This document shows, piece by piece, positions 27,693 through 36,366 of a stretch of DNA of 64,000 nucleotides. Positions within the stretch are counted from its first letter, which is position 1. Each line of letters opens with the position of its first letter. The stretch spans positions 1 to 64,000 of the forward strand of contig JAHEXY010000005.1 in the NCBI GenBank assembly GCA_023251875.1, in the 5' to 3' direction. This DNA is from Bacteroidota bacterium. Its GTDB lineage: Bacteria; Bacteroidota; Bacteroidia; JAHEXY01. The notes beneath the pieces are model-generated. The model saw only the letters and a list, made by a program, of their open reading frames with translations. It was not told where the DNA came from and made no database searches. A program made the position numbers and the translations under genes.

Positions 27693-27754
27693 TTTGTAAA
27701 AGTAACAAATGAGAATAAATCTTTTATATTGCCAATATTAAAAAGTAGAATATT

Positions 27755-28111
27755 ATGAAAACACTTGTTTTAGGTGCCAGTTCAGATACTACAAGATACT
27801 CTAATATGGCAGTAAAAAAATTAAAAAGATTTGGTCATGAAGTAGTAGCTGTAGGAAAAAAAGAAGATACGATTGATGATACCCCCATACTATCCAATCA
27901 GCCTCGTATTGATGCTATTCACACGGTTACTCTCTATATGAATCCCTTCAATCAAAAAAATTATTACGATTATATTTTAAATTTAAATCCTAAACGAATT
28001 ATTTTTAATCCCGGAACTGAAAATGCAGAATTAGCACAATTGGCTAGAGAAAAAAATATTGAAACAATTGAAGCTTGTACATTAGTAATGTTATCAACCG
28101 GGATGTATTAG
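27755..28111 (+). CDS. CoA-binding domain protein
   Basis: This 118-residue protein is a single CoA-binding (Rossmann-like) domain: VLGASSDTTRYSNMAVKKLKRFGHEVVAVG, then ...FNPGTENAELAQLAREKNIETIEACTLVML at the end, with the NPG/E-A-C pattern of the family. Such short proteins bind CoA or acyl-CoA and have unknown roles. Its stop lies 2 bases ahead of a palindromic repeat, and the next gene is on the other strand. Confidence 0.85.
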   Translation: MKTLVLGASSDTTRYSNMAVKKLKRFGHEVVAVGKKEDTIDDTPILSNQPRIDAIHTVTLYMNPFNQKNYYDYILNLNPKRIIFNPGTENAELAQLAREKNIETIEACTLVMLSTGMY

Positions 28112-28112
28112 A

Positions 28113-28156
28113 ACCTCTCCCCAACCCTCCCGAAAAATCGGGACAGGTACTCCAAA
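28113..28156. repeat. REP-like palindrome with a second hairpin inside it
   Basis: CCTCTCCCCAACCCTCC begins the family's left arm and CCAAAGGAGAGGGAG its right arm, but a separate hairpin of TCCCGA-AAAA-TCGGGA type sits between them. This looks like one repeat inserted in another. It separates the CoA-binding gene and the convergent T9SS gene. Confidence 0.65.
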
Positions 28157-28177
28157 GGAGAGGGAGTGTTTGGAAGA

Positions 28178-29530
28178 TTATTTATTATTTAAAATCAATA
28201 AAGGCTGAACCGCTAAAACTTCATTATCATTCATTATCCTACACATGTACATACCATTACGATAATGCGATAAATCTATTGTAGTTAGATCTTGAATAGT
28301 ATTTTTTGATAGTATTTTATTCCCTAAAACATTATATACTTCAATTTTTAATTTTTTAATTGCCAAAACATTGTTTAACTGCAGAGAAAACATTCCATTT
28401 GATGGGTTTGGAAAAACTCGAAAATCAATTTTATTATCTGAATTTATGTTTTCAATACGTGTAGTAGCCGCAGTTCCACAAGCAAGTTGATTGGTATCTT
28501 TATTAAAAACGGTAGTCCATATTTGTTTCTTTTCAGATAAAAGATCCCATTCCATTTTTTCCGGATTTTTTGAGATATATGCATTTAAACTATCTACTAA
28601 TTGTGATAGTTCATTAACGTAAGCTTGATTGTATTCGCTTTGTTTCATTTGAATGGTTGCTGAATAAAATTTACCTGAAGGATAGCCTCCATTATTGATA
28701 TTTTCTGCCATTGCTTTAAGATCATTATAAATACCAACCGCATTATGTGTAGTAGCATCAATGATATGGGTTTGCGAATCATTGCCTCCTGAGCAACCAT
28801 TCCCAATAAAAACTAGTTCATTAGGATCATCAACATAAAAAGAATCCTTAGGGGCCACAAAATCCATATACTTAGGCCTCCAAACTCCATAATCTCGAAC
28901 ATCATCAACATGATTAGCGGCAGCTGCGCCCCATAATACATTGGGAGTATAGGTATAATTGGTTGATGAAAAAGAATAATATTCTGTTTTAATTCCATTT
29001 TTCATGTTTCTCCAATCGGCACTGAGCATAGTACCTGAAATAGCATCGTAAACAAAGCCTCCCACATTAAGAGAAGGTTCTATGCCATTTAATTTATACA
29101 GCCAAGCCACATCTGCAATATTATGAGTACTGCCATGAAAATGCGGATCCAATTCAATAAGATCAAACGTACTATCACTTAGCCATTTTAGTATTGTTAC
29201 ACCGGAAGTATTACTTGTCATACTCCCTTTATCATAATTGAGACAACCTTGCAAAAAAGTCCAGTCAGATTGAAAATTCCATTTTATATTTTTACTTACT
29301 ACTGTATCTGCAATTACTTTTACCCAATTTCGATAAGTTTGGTAGGTAGCAGAAACATTGTTATATCCAAAATTTGAATTTTCGGAACCGGAAGAATTTC
29401 CTCCTATTCCTTCAAAATCGGTTTCCTCATTATGAGAATTTAAATTGATATACAATTTAGTTTGAGAAAAAGAATAATTTGAAACGATAAGTCCCAAACA
29501 GAAAGTGAGAATATATTTACACATAAGCAT
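28178..29530 (-). CDS. T9SS type A secreted protein of unknown function
   Basis: This 450-residue protein begins with a signal peptide (best start MCKYILTFCLG at residue 3, ending YSFSQ) and ends with a type A sorting domain: FRVFPNPSNGMFSLQL near 375, then KIEVYNVLGNKIL and a closing HYRNGMYMCRI. The middle (about 25-360) has few hydrophobic repeats and no recognised motif; segments include IELDPHFHGSTHNIADVAWL and YIGNGCSGGNDSQT. I do not recognise the domain, so the substrate is unknown. It is likely exported across the outer membrane. Confidence 0.65.
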   Translation of the reverse strand: MLMCKYILTFCLGLIVSNYSFSQTKLYINLNSHNEETDFEGIGGNSSGSENSNFGYNNVSATYQTYRNWVKVIADTVVSKNIKWNFQSDWTFLQGCLNYDKGSMTSNTSGVTILKWLSDSTFDLIELDPHFHGSTHNIADVAWLYKLNGIEPSLNVGGFVYDAISGTMLSADWRNMKNGIKTEYYSFSSTNYTYTPNVLWGAAAANHVDDVRDYGVWRPKYMDFVAPKDSFYVDDPNELVFIGNGCSGGNDSQTHIIDATTHNAVGIYNDLKAMAENINNGGYPSGKFYSATIQMKQSEYNQAYVNELSQLVDSLNAYISKNPEKMEWDLLSEKKQIWTTVFNKDTNQLACGTAATTRIENINSDNKIDFRVFPNPSNGMFSLQLNNVLAIKKLKIEVYNVLGNKILSKNTIQDLTTIDLSHYRNGMYMCRIMNDNEVLAVQPLLILNNK

Positions 29531-29896
29531 TATTTTTTTGAAATATATGTAGGATTTTTATTTTTTACAGATACATCTATTATTTTATTTCCCTTTATAA
29601 AACCAAGTGGGAGATATTATATTTCATTTTTTATGCTTGCAGATCAATGCAAAGTAAAAATCATAAGGGTCTATCTCCTTCAAATTCCTCACATAAAAAG
29701 CTATTTCACCAATCTTTATACAATTAGTTAAAATATTAAATATTAATACAATACTATTAAAAATGGACATAAATTCATAATGTTTAATCAGACAAACACC
29801 ACATTTTATTTTAGTAGCCCATCTCAATTTAAAATAAATTCCATTTAGAAATGAATTAAAAAACTAATAATTATTAAAACTAAACCCCCAAACACT
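29531..29896. other. AT-rich intergenic region, no clear feature
   Basis: These 366 bases separate two divergently arranged T9SS genes. They are AT-rich with no strong palindrome. A 67-codon open frame on the minus strand (29624-29827) is not supported by any motif or start context, so I list no gene here. Confidence 0.6.
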
Positions 29897-31570
29897 ATGC
29901 GTTACTTTATTTACTTATTTATTGCATTACATCTACTAACATTAGATACTAAAGCTCAATTTAGCGGAACAAGGTCTTCTACCACATCAACTTATGTTGA
30001 TACTTATGTGCCTTCCTCATCGGCTGGAACAACAGGGTTGGCTGTACGCGTTTACAAAGCGAGTGCTGCAAGATTTGGAACTTGTGGGGCTCCGATTGTT
30101 TTATGTTTAGCCGGAGGTGATGCTTCTGAGCAAATTAGCTCAAGTGATTTTAGTGCAATTGATTTTTCGAGCCAAGGAATTATAAAAATTGTTTTTAATT
30201 ATCCAGGAGGAGGAAGTGGTACTAGATTAAGTGGAGGAACTTATGATAACAGAGGCGCTAATTGCATTCAGGCTACTTATGATGTATTAAAGTTTGCTAC
30301 AGGACAAATAGCAGATAAATCAGGAAAATACATTACTAATTCAACATATGGAGCTAATGCCCTAACCAGTAGTGTGCAAATGTGTGGAAACTCAAATGGG
30401 GGCAATATGGCATTAATTGTAATGGGTTTATATGGTTCAACATTAAGTGGAGTAAAAGGCATCAGTAATTGGGAGTCTCCTGTAGGTGATGGGCATTATG
30501 TAGCTGACAAAGGCAATATTTTAAGTGGAGATAATGCTGCTTATACTATCGGATCAGGCAGTACTGTCGGAACATTTGATTGGTCGAAATTAAAATACAG
30601 TTCAAGCTCAAGCCTTGTTCCGGTTACAGATCCATTTTCAACTATTACAGGAGGCCTTTATTTTGATAATGATAATGATGGTGCCTACACAAGCGGCTCT
30701 AGTGATTACGTTGTAAGAGGTTGGTTGGCGAATCAGGGAACTTCAACATCTAAAGTATATTATTCTGAAGAAGTAATTAATAACGGATACAGTTTAATAC
30801 CAAGTTCAAGTACAAATTTTGCTTCTGCAACAGATGTACATAATTTTTGGGCCAGTAGAAATGGAGCTTATTACCTAAGTAATATTACATCAGCTAGACC
30901 CGATTTATATTTCATATTAATGGCAACGCAAACTGACCATATTCAAACAGCTGATGATAGACCCCATTTAATTACACAATATGAAGGATTAAGAACCGGA
31001 GGACTTTCATTTGTGAGATTAAATCCAGACAATACATACATAACTGCAATTAATGGTTCTAGCGTAAGCGGAACAAGTGATAACAATGCTAATATTGCAT
31101 TTGATTACACTAGCATTCAAGGTTCAAGTGTTTTAGAAACTGAAAGTTTAAATTACAATACCCTTGTTAAAGCAAGCGTTTGTGAACTTGCCGACAGGAT
31201 AAAAAATAGCAATGTGAGTTCAAATTTAACAGCAGTATTATCAAAATCATGTTCACATAAAACAAGTGGCATTATTGATGAAACTACCAAATCAATCAAT
31301 AGCTTACATGTATTCCCAAATCCGGTAAAAAATGGAGAAAATTTGCATATTCAAATTTCTGAAAATATTTCAGGAGATGTGGATGCTGATAAGATTTCTA
31401 TAATTATGTTCGATATGTATGGTAGAATAACAAAAGAAATAAGCACTTATTCTATCAGTGAAAATGGAGAAATTACAATAGCCATGAATGGCATTGCCAA
31501 GGGAGTTTATATTTTAAACATACAACATTATGATCAAATTGAAAACAGCAGAATAGTTATAACTGAATAA
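29897..31570 (+). CDS. Secreted alpha/beta-hydrolase-like protein with T9SS type A domain
   Basis: This 557-residue protein has a signal peptide (ending KAQ) and a hydrolase-like core with the nucleophile elbow GNSNGGN (S166) after an oxyanion-type segment GAPIVLCLAGGDAS near 64-77. A histidine in MATQTDHIQTADD near 345 could complete the triad. The last 90 residues (LHVFPNPVKNGENLHIQI, VYILNIQHY) form a type A T9SS domain. The catalytic assignment rests on pattern; the substrate is unknown. A hairpin terminator follows at 31594-31632. Confidence 0.68.
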   Translation: MRYFIYLFIALHLLTLDTKAQFSGTRSSTTSTYVDTYVPSSSAGTTGLAVRVYKASAARFGTCGAPIVLCLAGGDASEQISSSDFSAIDFSSQGIIKIVFNYPGGGSGTRLSGGTYDNRGANCIQATYDVLKFATGQIADKSGKYITNSTYGANALTSSVQMCGNSNGGNMALIVMGLYGSTLSGVKGISNWESPVGDGHYVADKGNILSGDNAAYTIGSGSTVGTFDWSKLKYSSSSSLVPVTDPFSTITGGLYFDNDNDGAYTSGSSDYVVRGWLANQGTSTSKVYYSEEVINNGYSLIPSSSTNFASATDVHNFWASRNGAYYLSNITSARPDLYFILMATQTDHIQTADDRPHLITQYEGLRTGGLSFVRLNPDNTYITAINGSSVSGTSDNNANIAFDYTSIQGSSVLETESLNYNTLVKASVCELADRIKNSNVSSNLTAVLSKSCSHKTSGIIDETTKSINSLHVFPNPVKNGENLHIQISENISGDVDADKISIIMFDMYGRITKEISTYSISENGEITIAMNGIAKGVYILNIQHYDQIENSRIVITE

Positions 31571-31593
31571 ATAAAGGGGAAATTATTCAGGTA

Positions 31594-31632
31594 AAAAAAG
31601 TCTGGCAAGTTATACACTTGCCAAGCTTTTTT
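31594..31632. terminator. Bidirectional hairpin terminator between convergent genes
   Basis: TGGCAAGT at 31603-31610 pairs with ACTTGCCA at 31616-31623 over a 5-base loop. A-rich bases precede and T-rich bases follow, so it can end either gene's transcript. It sits between the hydrolase (+) and the nuclease gene (-). Confidence 0.7.
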
Positions 31633-31649
31633 GTTATTAGAAATGATGC

Positions 31650-32279
31650 TTATTTAATAGATCGTTTTTTTATTTCATCTCTAAGATTTGAAGCACGTTC
31701 ATAAGCTTCTTGATCTATTGCTTCATTTAGTAATTGATGAAGCTCTTGTAAATTAAAATGCGAAAATTCTCCCGCAGTACCTTCTTCCTTTTCAACTTTT
31801 ACTTTTTTTGATTTGTCAGTTTTCTCTACTTTTTCAGCTCCAATTTTTTCTTCCATTTCCTCCTCTTCAATAGTAATTCCTGCAGAAGAAAGAATCGTAT
31901 CATAGGTGTAAATATTGCAATTAAACCTTACTGCAAGAGCAATAGCATCAGATGTTCGAGCATCAATATCAACTTCTTTATCATTATTATGACAAATTAT
32001 TTTTGCAAAAAATATGCCTTCAACCAATTTATAAATAACAACCTCTTTAACTTGTATGCCAAATGAAGTAGCAAAACTTTTAAAAAGATCATGTGTAAGC
32101 GGACGTTGTGGTGTCATTTTTTCGAGCTCAATGGCTATTGCCTGAGCTTCAAAACCGCCAATTATTATGGGCAAACGTCTTTTACCTTTTTCTTCACCTA
32201 ATACTAATGCATAGGCTCCTGATTGCGTTTGGCTGTATGATAAACCTATTACTTCTAATCTTACTTTTTTAAGAGACAT
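31650..32279 (-). CDS. Bifunctional nuclease (DUF151) with C-terminal UVR motif
   Basis: This 209-residue protein starts with the BFN/DUF151 domain (VIGLSYSQTQSGAYALVLGEEKGKRRLPIIIGGFEAQAIAIELE, then EVDIDARTSDAIALAVRF). A charged linker with repeated KEE/VEK follows, then a UVR-type helical hairpin (LHQLLNEAIDQEAYERASNLRDEIKKR), which in UvrB and UvrC mediates protein contacts. In Bacteroidota this pairing is common; DNase and RNase activity has been shown for relatives. It lies 39 bases after etfA in the same direction. Confidence 0.88.
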   Translation of the reverse strand: MSLKKVRLEVIGLSYSQTQSGAYALVLGEEKGKRRLPIIIGGFEAQAIAIELEKMTPQRPLTHDLFKSFATSFGIQVKEVVIYKLVEGIFFAKIICHNNDKEVDIDARTSDAIALAVRFNCNIYTYDTILSSAGITIEEEEMEEKIGAEKVEKTDKSKKVKVEKEEGTAGEFSHFNLQELHQLLNEAIDQEAYERASNLRDEIKKRSIK

Positions 32280-32318
32280 TTTGAGCCCTCCAAATAGTTT
32301 TATTTTTTGTGTAATATA

Positions 32319-33296
32319 CTAATTTAATGAAGATTTATATTCTTTAAATGCCTCAATTAATTTTGGAACTATTTCAAATGCATCTCCTACTATTCCATAA
32401 TCGGCAGCTTTAAAAAAGGGAGCTTCCGGATCGTTATTTATTGCTACCATTACTTTTGATGAGTTAACACCAGCTAAATGCTGTATAGCCCCAGAAATAC
32501 CAATAGCAATATATAAATTGGGAGCAATTGCAATCCCTGTTTGGCCTACGTGTTCATGATGAGGTCTCCATCCCATATCAGCAACTGGTTTTGAACAAGC
32601 CGTTCCTGCACTCAGTATTTTTGCTAAATCTTCAACCATTCCCCAATTTTCCGGACCTTTTAATCCACGTCCACCTGAAATAACTACTTCTGCTTCCGTA
32701 ATAGAAATAGCACCACCCGCTTTTTTAAATTCTTTATGTTGAGAAACAAAATCTGCATCATTAAAGCTTGGAGTAAAATTTTCTATTGTTGCACTCGCAT
32801 TGGCTTCTACCAAATGAAAAGAGTTTGGGGCTAATGCCAATATCTTAACAGCAGTAGTTAATTCAACATTTGAAAAAGCTTTTCCTGAAAATATTTTTCT
32901 TCTTACCACAAACGGACTTACCGATGAAGGCAATGCAATAGCATCAGTAACCAATCCTGCTTGTAATTTCATAGCCACTCTTGGTGAAAGAGATTTTCCT
33001 GCAAAAGTATTAGAAAGAATAATTAATTGCGATCCTTCTTTTTTTGCTGCTTCAGCAATAACAGATGCATATACTTGGACATTAAAGTTATTCAATTTAT
33101 CATGTTGTGCATGGAGTACTTTTGTAGCTCCGTATTTTCCTAAACTCTGTAAGGTTTCATTTGAAACATTACCAATAGAAAGAGCAGTTGTACTTGTGCC
33201 CATTTGCTTTGCTATTTCATTTGCATAAGAAACAGCTTCATATGTTGATTTTTTAAAATTCCCGCCCCAGTTTTCTGATACTACTAGTATTGCCAT
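32319..33296 (-). CDS. etfA: Electron transfer flavoprotein, alpha subunit
   Basis: The 325-residue alpha subunit carries the FAD-binding C-terminal domain. Its signature GRGLKGPENWGMVEDLAKILSAGTACSKPVADMGWRPHHEHVGQTG near 209-255 and GISGAIQHLAGV near 268-279 match EtfA. EtfAB passes electrons from acyl-CoA dehydrogenases to the quinone pool. It lies downstream of etfB, with a four-helix-bundle gene and repeat block between them. Confidence 0.95.
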   Translation of the reverse strand: MAILVVSENWGGNFKKSTYEAVSYANEIAKQMGTSTTALSIGNVSNETLQSLGKYGATKVLHAQHDKLNNFNVQVYASVIAEAAKKEGSQLIILSNTFAGKSLSPRVAMKLQAGLVTDAIALPSSVSPFVVRRKIFSGKAFSNVELTTAVKILALAPNSFHLVEANASATIENFTPSFNDADFVSQHKEFKKAGGAISITEAEVVISGGRGLKGPENWGMVEDLAKILSAGTACSKPVADMGWRPHHEHVGQTGIAIAPNLYIAIGISGAIQHLAGVNSSKVMVAINNDPEAPFFKAADYGIVGDAFEIVPKLIEAFKEYKSSLN

Positions 33297-33300
33297 ATTA

Positions 33301-33414
33301 TTATTTTATTAGTTATTAGTTACTCGTTATTAGTTATTAGTTATTAGTTATTAGTTATTAGTTATTAGTTGTTAGTTGTTAGTTACTCGTTATTAGTTAT
33401 TAGTTTTTACTTTT
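33301..33414. repeat. Tandem TTATTAG-type repeat block
   Basis: This 114-bp stretch is a run of 7-base GTTATTA units with a few GTTACTC and GTTGTTA variants. An inverted, shorter set (ACTAATAACGAACAACTAATAAC-like) lies at 33794-33827 on the other side of the four-helix-bundle gene. The two blocks bracket that gene, as if they were the ends of an insertion. Confidence 0.8.
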
Positions 33415-33788
33415 TCCATATTAATTAAATCCTGATAATAACGTATAAATCCATTTAAGAGTTTTTTACAATCTTCTATTTTTATCAAAAAATCATTTAA
33501 ACAATTTTCAGTAATAAAGTCTAAATCGTGCGAAAGATACAACTGAGTTTCTAATTCATATAAAGATCCTCTTGAAATATGAAAAAAATGAATTGATTCT
33601 TTTGGATATTGTCTGCCACAACCTTCTGCTATATTTGAGGGAATAGAAATGGCTGATCTCCTAATTTGAGAAACTAGTCCGTATAATTCTTCTTTCGGAA
33701 AATTTTTAGTTGCTATATAAACCATTTTAGTTAGCTCCCTTGATTTAAGCCACACATCTAAATCAGTATATTGCTTATAATTTGCCAT
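33393..33788 (-). CDS. Four-helix-bundle protein of the S23/TIGR02436 group
   Basis: This 131-residue protein matches the 23S rRNA intervening-sequence-type four-helix-bundle family: YKQYTDLDVWLKSRELTKMVY, then FPKEELYGLVSQIRRSAISIPSNIAEGCGR, then HFFHISRGSLYELETQLYLS. The family is also related to the Avd accessory protein of diversity-generating retroelements. It sits between etfB and etfA, which are normally adjacent, flanked by inverted TTATTAG repeats, so it looks inserted. The C-terminal codons lie inside the repeat block. Confidence 0.88.
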   Translation of the reverse strand: MANYKQYTDLDVWLKSRELTKMVYIATKNFPKEELYGLVSQIRRSAISIPSNIAEGCGRQYPKESIHFFHISRGSLYELETQLYLSHDLDFITENCLNDFLIKIEDCKKLLNGFIRYYQDLINMEKVKTNN

Positions 33789-33793
33789 GTATT

Positions 33794-33827
33794 TCCTAGA
33801 AACTAATAACGAACAACTAATAACTAA
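33794..33827. repeat. Right-hand inverted TTATTAG-type repeat
   Basis: ACTAATAAC and ACAACTAATAACT units run in the opposite sense to the block at 33301-33414, bracketing the four-helix-bundle gene. Confidence 0.7.
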
Positions 33828-34567
33828 ATAACTTTTGCTTCTTTATGAAGAAGATTTACCAATTCCTTAACATCGTCTTTAGAAACCATTTTGCATCCTG
33901 CTTTAGCAGGTGGCAATTCAAATCCTTTGTATAATTCATGATGTGCAGATGCACTGGGTTGTACTACCTGTAAAGGTTTTGTACGTGCCGACATAATACC
34001 ACGCATATTAGGAATACGAAGATCTTTTTCTTCAACCAATCCTTTTTGACCTCCTACTACCACAGGTAATTTAGAAGTTTGTACTTCTTTACCACCGTCT
34101 ACTAAACACTCAACAGTTACAGAAGTTGCTTGCAATTCCATTCCTACACATGGGGTATAAGAAGGAACACTAAGCAATTCCCCTAACATTCCCGCAACCA
34201 TACCTCCATTGTAATCGATTGATTCTTTTCCGGCAAAAATGATATCGTAATTGTTTTGTTTTGCAATTGCAGCAATTTCAGTAGCCACAAAAAATGCATC
34301 TGTTGGTTGTGCATTTATTCTTATTGCATCATCAGCTCCAATAGCCAATGCTTTACGAATAACAGGCTCTGTATCTGCTAAACCAACATTAATAACGGTA
34401 ATGGTAGCAGCTCCAGCTTCTTTTATGTGAAGGGCTTTTGTTAAACCAAATTCATCATTCGGATTAATGATAAACTGAATTCCATCGGCATTAAATGTTG
34501 AACTATCTTTAAAACTAATTTTTGATGTTGTGTCGGGCACACTGCTAATGCATACAAGTATCTTCAT
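33824..34567 (-). CDS. etfB: Electron transfer flavoprotein, beta subunit
   Basis: This 247-residue beta subunit has the EtfB segments IINPNDEFGLTKALHIKEAG near 35-54, GADDAIRINAQPTDAFFVATEIAAIAKQ, FAGKESIDYNGGMVAGMLGELL and LPVVVGGQKGLVEEKDLRIPNMRGIM. It forms the EtfAB dimer with the product of 32319-33296 and binds AMP. It is the first gene of that split operon. An IS1380 remnant lies upstream. Confidence 0.95.
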   Translation of the reverse strand: MKILVCISSVPDTTSKISFKDSSTFNADGIQFIINPNDEFGLTKALHIKEAGAATITVINVGLADTEPVIRKALAIGADDAIRINAQPTDAFFVATEIAAIAKQNNYDIIFAGKESIDYNGGMVAGMLGELLSVPSYTPCVGMELQATSVTVECLVDGGKEVQTSKLPVVVGGQKGLVEEKDLRIPNMRGIMSARTKPLQVVQPSASAHHELYKGFELPPAKAGCKMVSKDDVKELVNLLHKEAKVI

Positions 34568-34654
34568 GGTGATTTTTATTATTAGTGGGCAAATTTAATT
34601 AAAAGCATGTAAACACCAAAGTAATAATAAAGGTTTGAAGTATTCTTGAATTAT

Positions 34655-34720
34655 ATCCCCAAAAGTCGCAAACAAAAATAAAAAAGTTCCCCAAGCCTAA
34701 TAAAATAAAGTTTTGGGGAT
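34655..34720. repeat. Inverted repeat at the edge of the IS1380-like remnant
   Basis: ATCCCCAAAA at 34655-34664 is exactly complementary to TTTTGGGGAT at 34711-34720. It lies just ahead of the transposase fragment and may be part of an IS end or an outward terminator. Confidence 0.55.
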
Positions 34721-35150
34721 TTCTTTTTTTGGACCCCCAAAGGTGAATATAGTAGTCGCAAAACCAAACTATATGGATAAAGTTACACAAAGCGACAAAA
34801 ATACCACACCTTATGGAGGATTAAATTTCATTTATGAAGCTGTAAGTTGCGCAGGGCTTGATAAATTTCTTGATGCGCAAATTGGCTGTAGAAGTCTAAT
34901 AGCAAAATATTCCTATTCAGATGTTGTATTGTCATTGTTGGGCAATAGCTTGGTACAAGGTAGTTTCATTTCAGATTTACAAACATTAGAAAGATGCTTT
35001 GATAATTTAAATAAGCACGAAGTAAATTTCCCAATTTTAGAGCTGATGCGGCTTCTTACCAATAAAAGGAATTTATTTTGTGAAGATTGGAAATTATATA
35101 GAGAAAGTTATTGTTCAACACTAGAATCATCAATAGTTTTAACATCTTGA
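34713..35150 (+). pseudogene. IS1380-family transposase, N-terminal fragment
   Basis: About 145 codons remain of a protein normally about 430 long. Residues from about 20 on match the start of IS1380 transposases (YGGLNFIYEAVSCAGLDKFLD, then IAKYSYSDVVLSLLGNSLVQG, then ISDLQTLERCFD). The best start is the ATG at 34773 (MDKVTQSDKN); the preceding codons overlap the inverted repeat. The catalytic DDE part is gone and the frame ends in unrelated sequence, so the element is dead. Confidence 0.8.
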
Positions 35151-35566
35151 AGGTGTAATTTTTTTCCTTAAAAATTTTCATCTCTAAAAATTGGCCAAAT
35201 ACTTTTTTCAAAAAAATTTATTTTTTCAACAGAAATATTTGATTTTTGTTTATTTCTAGGTTTAGAGCTTGACTCAGGTTTAATAGCTTTAGACTTGGTT
35301 GGTTTAGTTGGTTTCATAATAGAATTTAACGATATATTTTTTCACGTCTACATTTTTATTGTTGCTAATAGCAAATAGATTCCACTACAAAACTATCTTG
35401 TTCCTGCATCTAGGACAAACTCAATTTTAGCAATAAAAGCAATGAAAAAATTAATGAGAAGGAGGCGGTTTAATGTAAATGCAAGAAAATCAATTAAAAA
35501 CAAATAACAGTGAAGAATTTATTCGGAGAAACTAAATTGGCATATTTGTTTTTAGAAGCAAAAAAT
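35151..35566. other. AT-rich stretch between IS1380 remnant and sufT
   Basis: Apart from the 49-residue open frame at 35168-35317, this 416-bp stretch shows no gene, RNA or strong palindrome. It is probably degraded element sequence. Confidence 0.5.
35168..35317 (-). CDS. Small basic ORF, 49 residues, function unknown
   Basis: ATG at 35315-35317 opens 49 codons ending at 35168. The peptide begins KPTKPTKSK and ends IWPIFRDENF, with a lysine/serine-rich front half. No family is recognised and the nearest genes are the dead IS1380 fragment and sufT. Codon use resembles the region. It may be a real small protein or a leftover of the degraded element. Confidence 0.3.
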   Translation of the reverse strand: MKPTKPTKSKAIKPESSSKPRNKQKSNISVEKINFFEKSIWPIFRDENF

Positions 35567-35899
35567 TTACATAAAACCCAATTCCACTTTTGCTACTTCA
35601 CTCATCATATCCTGAGTCCAAGTAGGTTCAAAAACAATTTCGACATCGGCAGCGTTTACTCCTTCTACAAGTAAAAGTTTATCTCTTACTTCTATGGGTA
35701 AGGTTTCTGCAACAGGGCAAGCTGGAGAAGTAAGTGTCATGATAATTTTAATATCATTAGTAGTAGAGATATTAATTTCATAGATCAATCCCAGTTCATA
35801 AATATCAACCGGAATTTCAGGATCGTAAACTGAATGTAAAAGATTAATTATCTTTTCTTCTAATTCAGGAGTAGAGTGGTTATTTATTATGGTGCCCAT
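35567..35899 (-). CDS. sufT: SUF-system Fe-S assembly protein SufT (DUF59/MIP18 domain)
   Basis: ATG at 35899 (MGTIINNHST) gives 110 residues. An upstream in-frame ATG at 35929 would add 10 residues encoded by a dispersed TTGAACTTT repeat, so it is not used. The DUF59 domain shows VYDPEIPVDIYELGLIYEI, then MTLTSPACPVAETLP with the conserved cysteine, then FEPTWTQDMMSEVAKVELGF. SufT assists Fe-S cluster maturation. It is the last gene of the SUF operon, 40 bases after sufE. Confidence 0.9.
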   Translation of the reverse strand: MGTIINNHSTPELEEKIINLLHSVYDPEIPVDIYELGLIYEINISTTNDIKIIMTLTSPACPVAETLPIEVRDKLLLVEGVNAADVEIVFEPTWTQDMMSEVAKVELGFM

Positions 35900-35904
35900 T
35901 AATT

Positions 35905-35940
35905 TAGTTTCAAGGTTTGAAAGTTTCAAAGTTCAAAGGT
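35905..35940. repeat. TTGAACTTT-family repeat before sufT
   Basis: A short block of CAAGGTTTGAAAGTTTCAAAGTT-type units lies between sufE and sufT. It belongs to the same family as 6024-6118 and 42405-42497. Confidence 0.6.
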
Positions 35941-36359
35941 TATTGTTTTATATTAAGAGCCACTGCGTAATATTTCATTTGTTTAATCATTGCTACTAAT
36001 CCGTTTGATCGGTTAGGAGATAGATGTTGTTTTAATCCAATCTTTTCAATAAATTCTAATTCATTTTTTATAATATCTTCAGGCTTTTCATCTGAGAGTA
36101 CCCTTACTAATAAACCAATTAGCCCTTTGGTAATAATAGCATCACTATCGGCTTCATATATTACTTTTCCATCTTTTAAATAAGAGTGCAGCCATACTTT
36201 CGATTGGCAACCTTTTACCTCATGCTCAGGATTTCTATATTTTTCGTCTATGCTTTTTAGCTCTTTTCCAATCTCAATAATATGCTCATACTTATCCATC
36301 CAGTTATCAAACAAACTGAATTCTTCAACAATTTCTATTTCCTTTTCTGCTATGCTCAT
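35940..36359 (-). CDS. sufE: SufE family sulfur-acceptor protein
   Basis: This 139-residue protein receives persulfide sulfur from SufS. The acceptor cysteine lies in EVKGCQSKVW near residue 50, and other family segments are IEEFSLFDNWMDKYEHIIEIGKEL-like at the start and KQHLSPNRSNGL near 113. It is encoded 8 bases after the small unknown gene and ahead of sufT, all on one strand. The assignment is firm. Confidence 0.93.
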   Translation of the reverse strand: MSIAEKEIEIVEEFSLFDNWMDKYEHIIEIGKELKSIDEKYRNPEHEVKGCQSKVWLHSYLKDGKVIYEADSDAIITKGLIGLLVRVLSDEKPEDIIKNELEFIEKIGLKQHLSPNRSNGLVAMIKQMKYYAVALNIKQ

Positions 36360-36366
36360 TGTTATT

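Noticed and set aside
29624-29827. 67-codon open frame on the minus strand
   Set aside because: No recognised motif, AT-driven composition, weak start context and location in a gap between T9SS genes.
33301-33414. Possible CRISPR-like array
   Set aside because: The units are 7 bases, contiguous and without spacers, and no cas gene is near.
33393-33788. Diversity-generating retroelement Avd gene
   Set aside because: No reverse transcriptase or variable repeat is present; the protein fits the wider S23 four-helix group.
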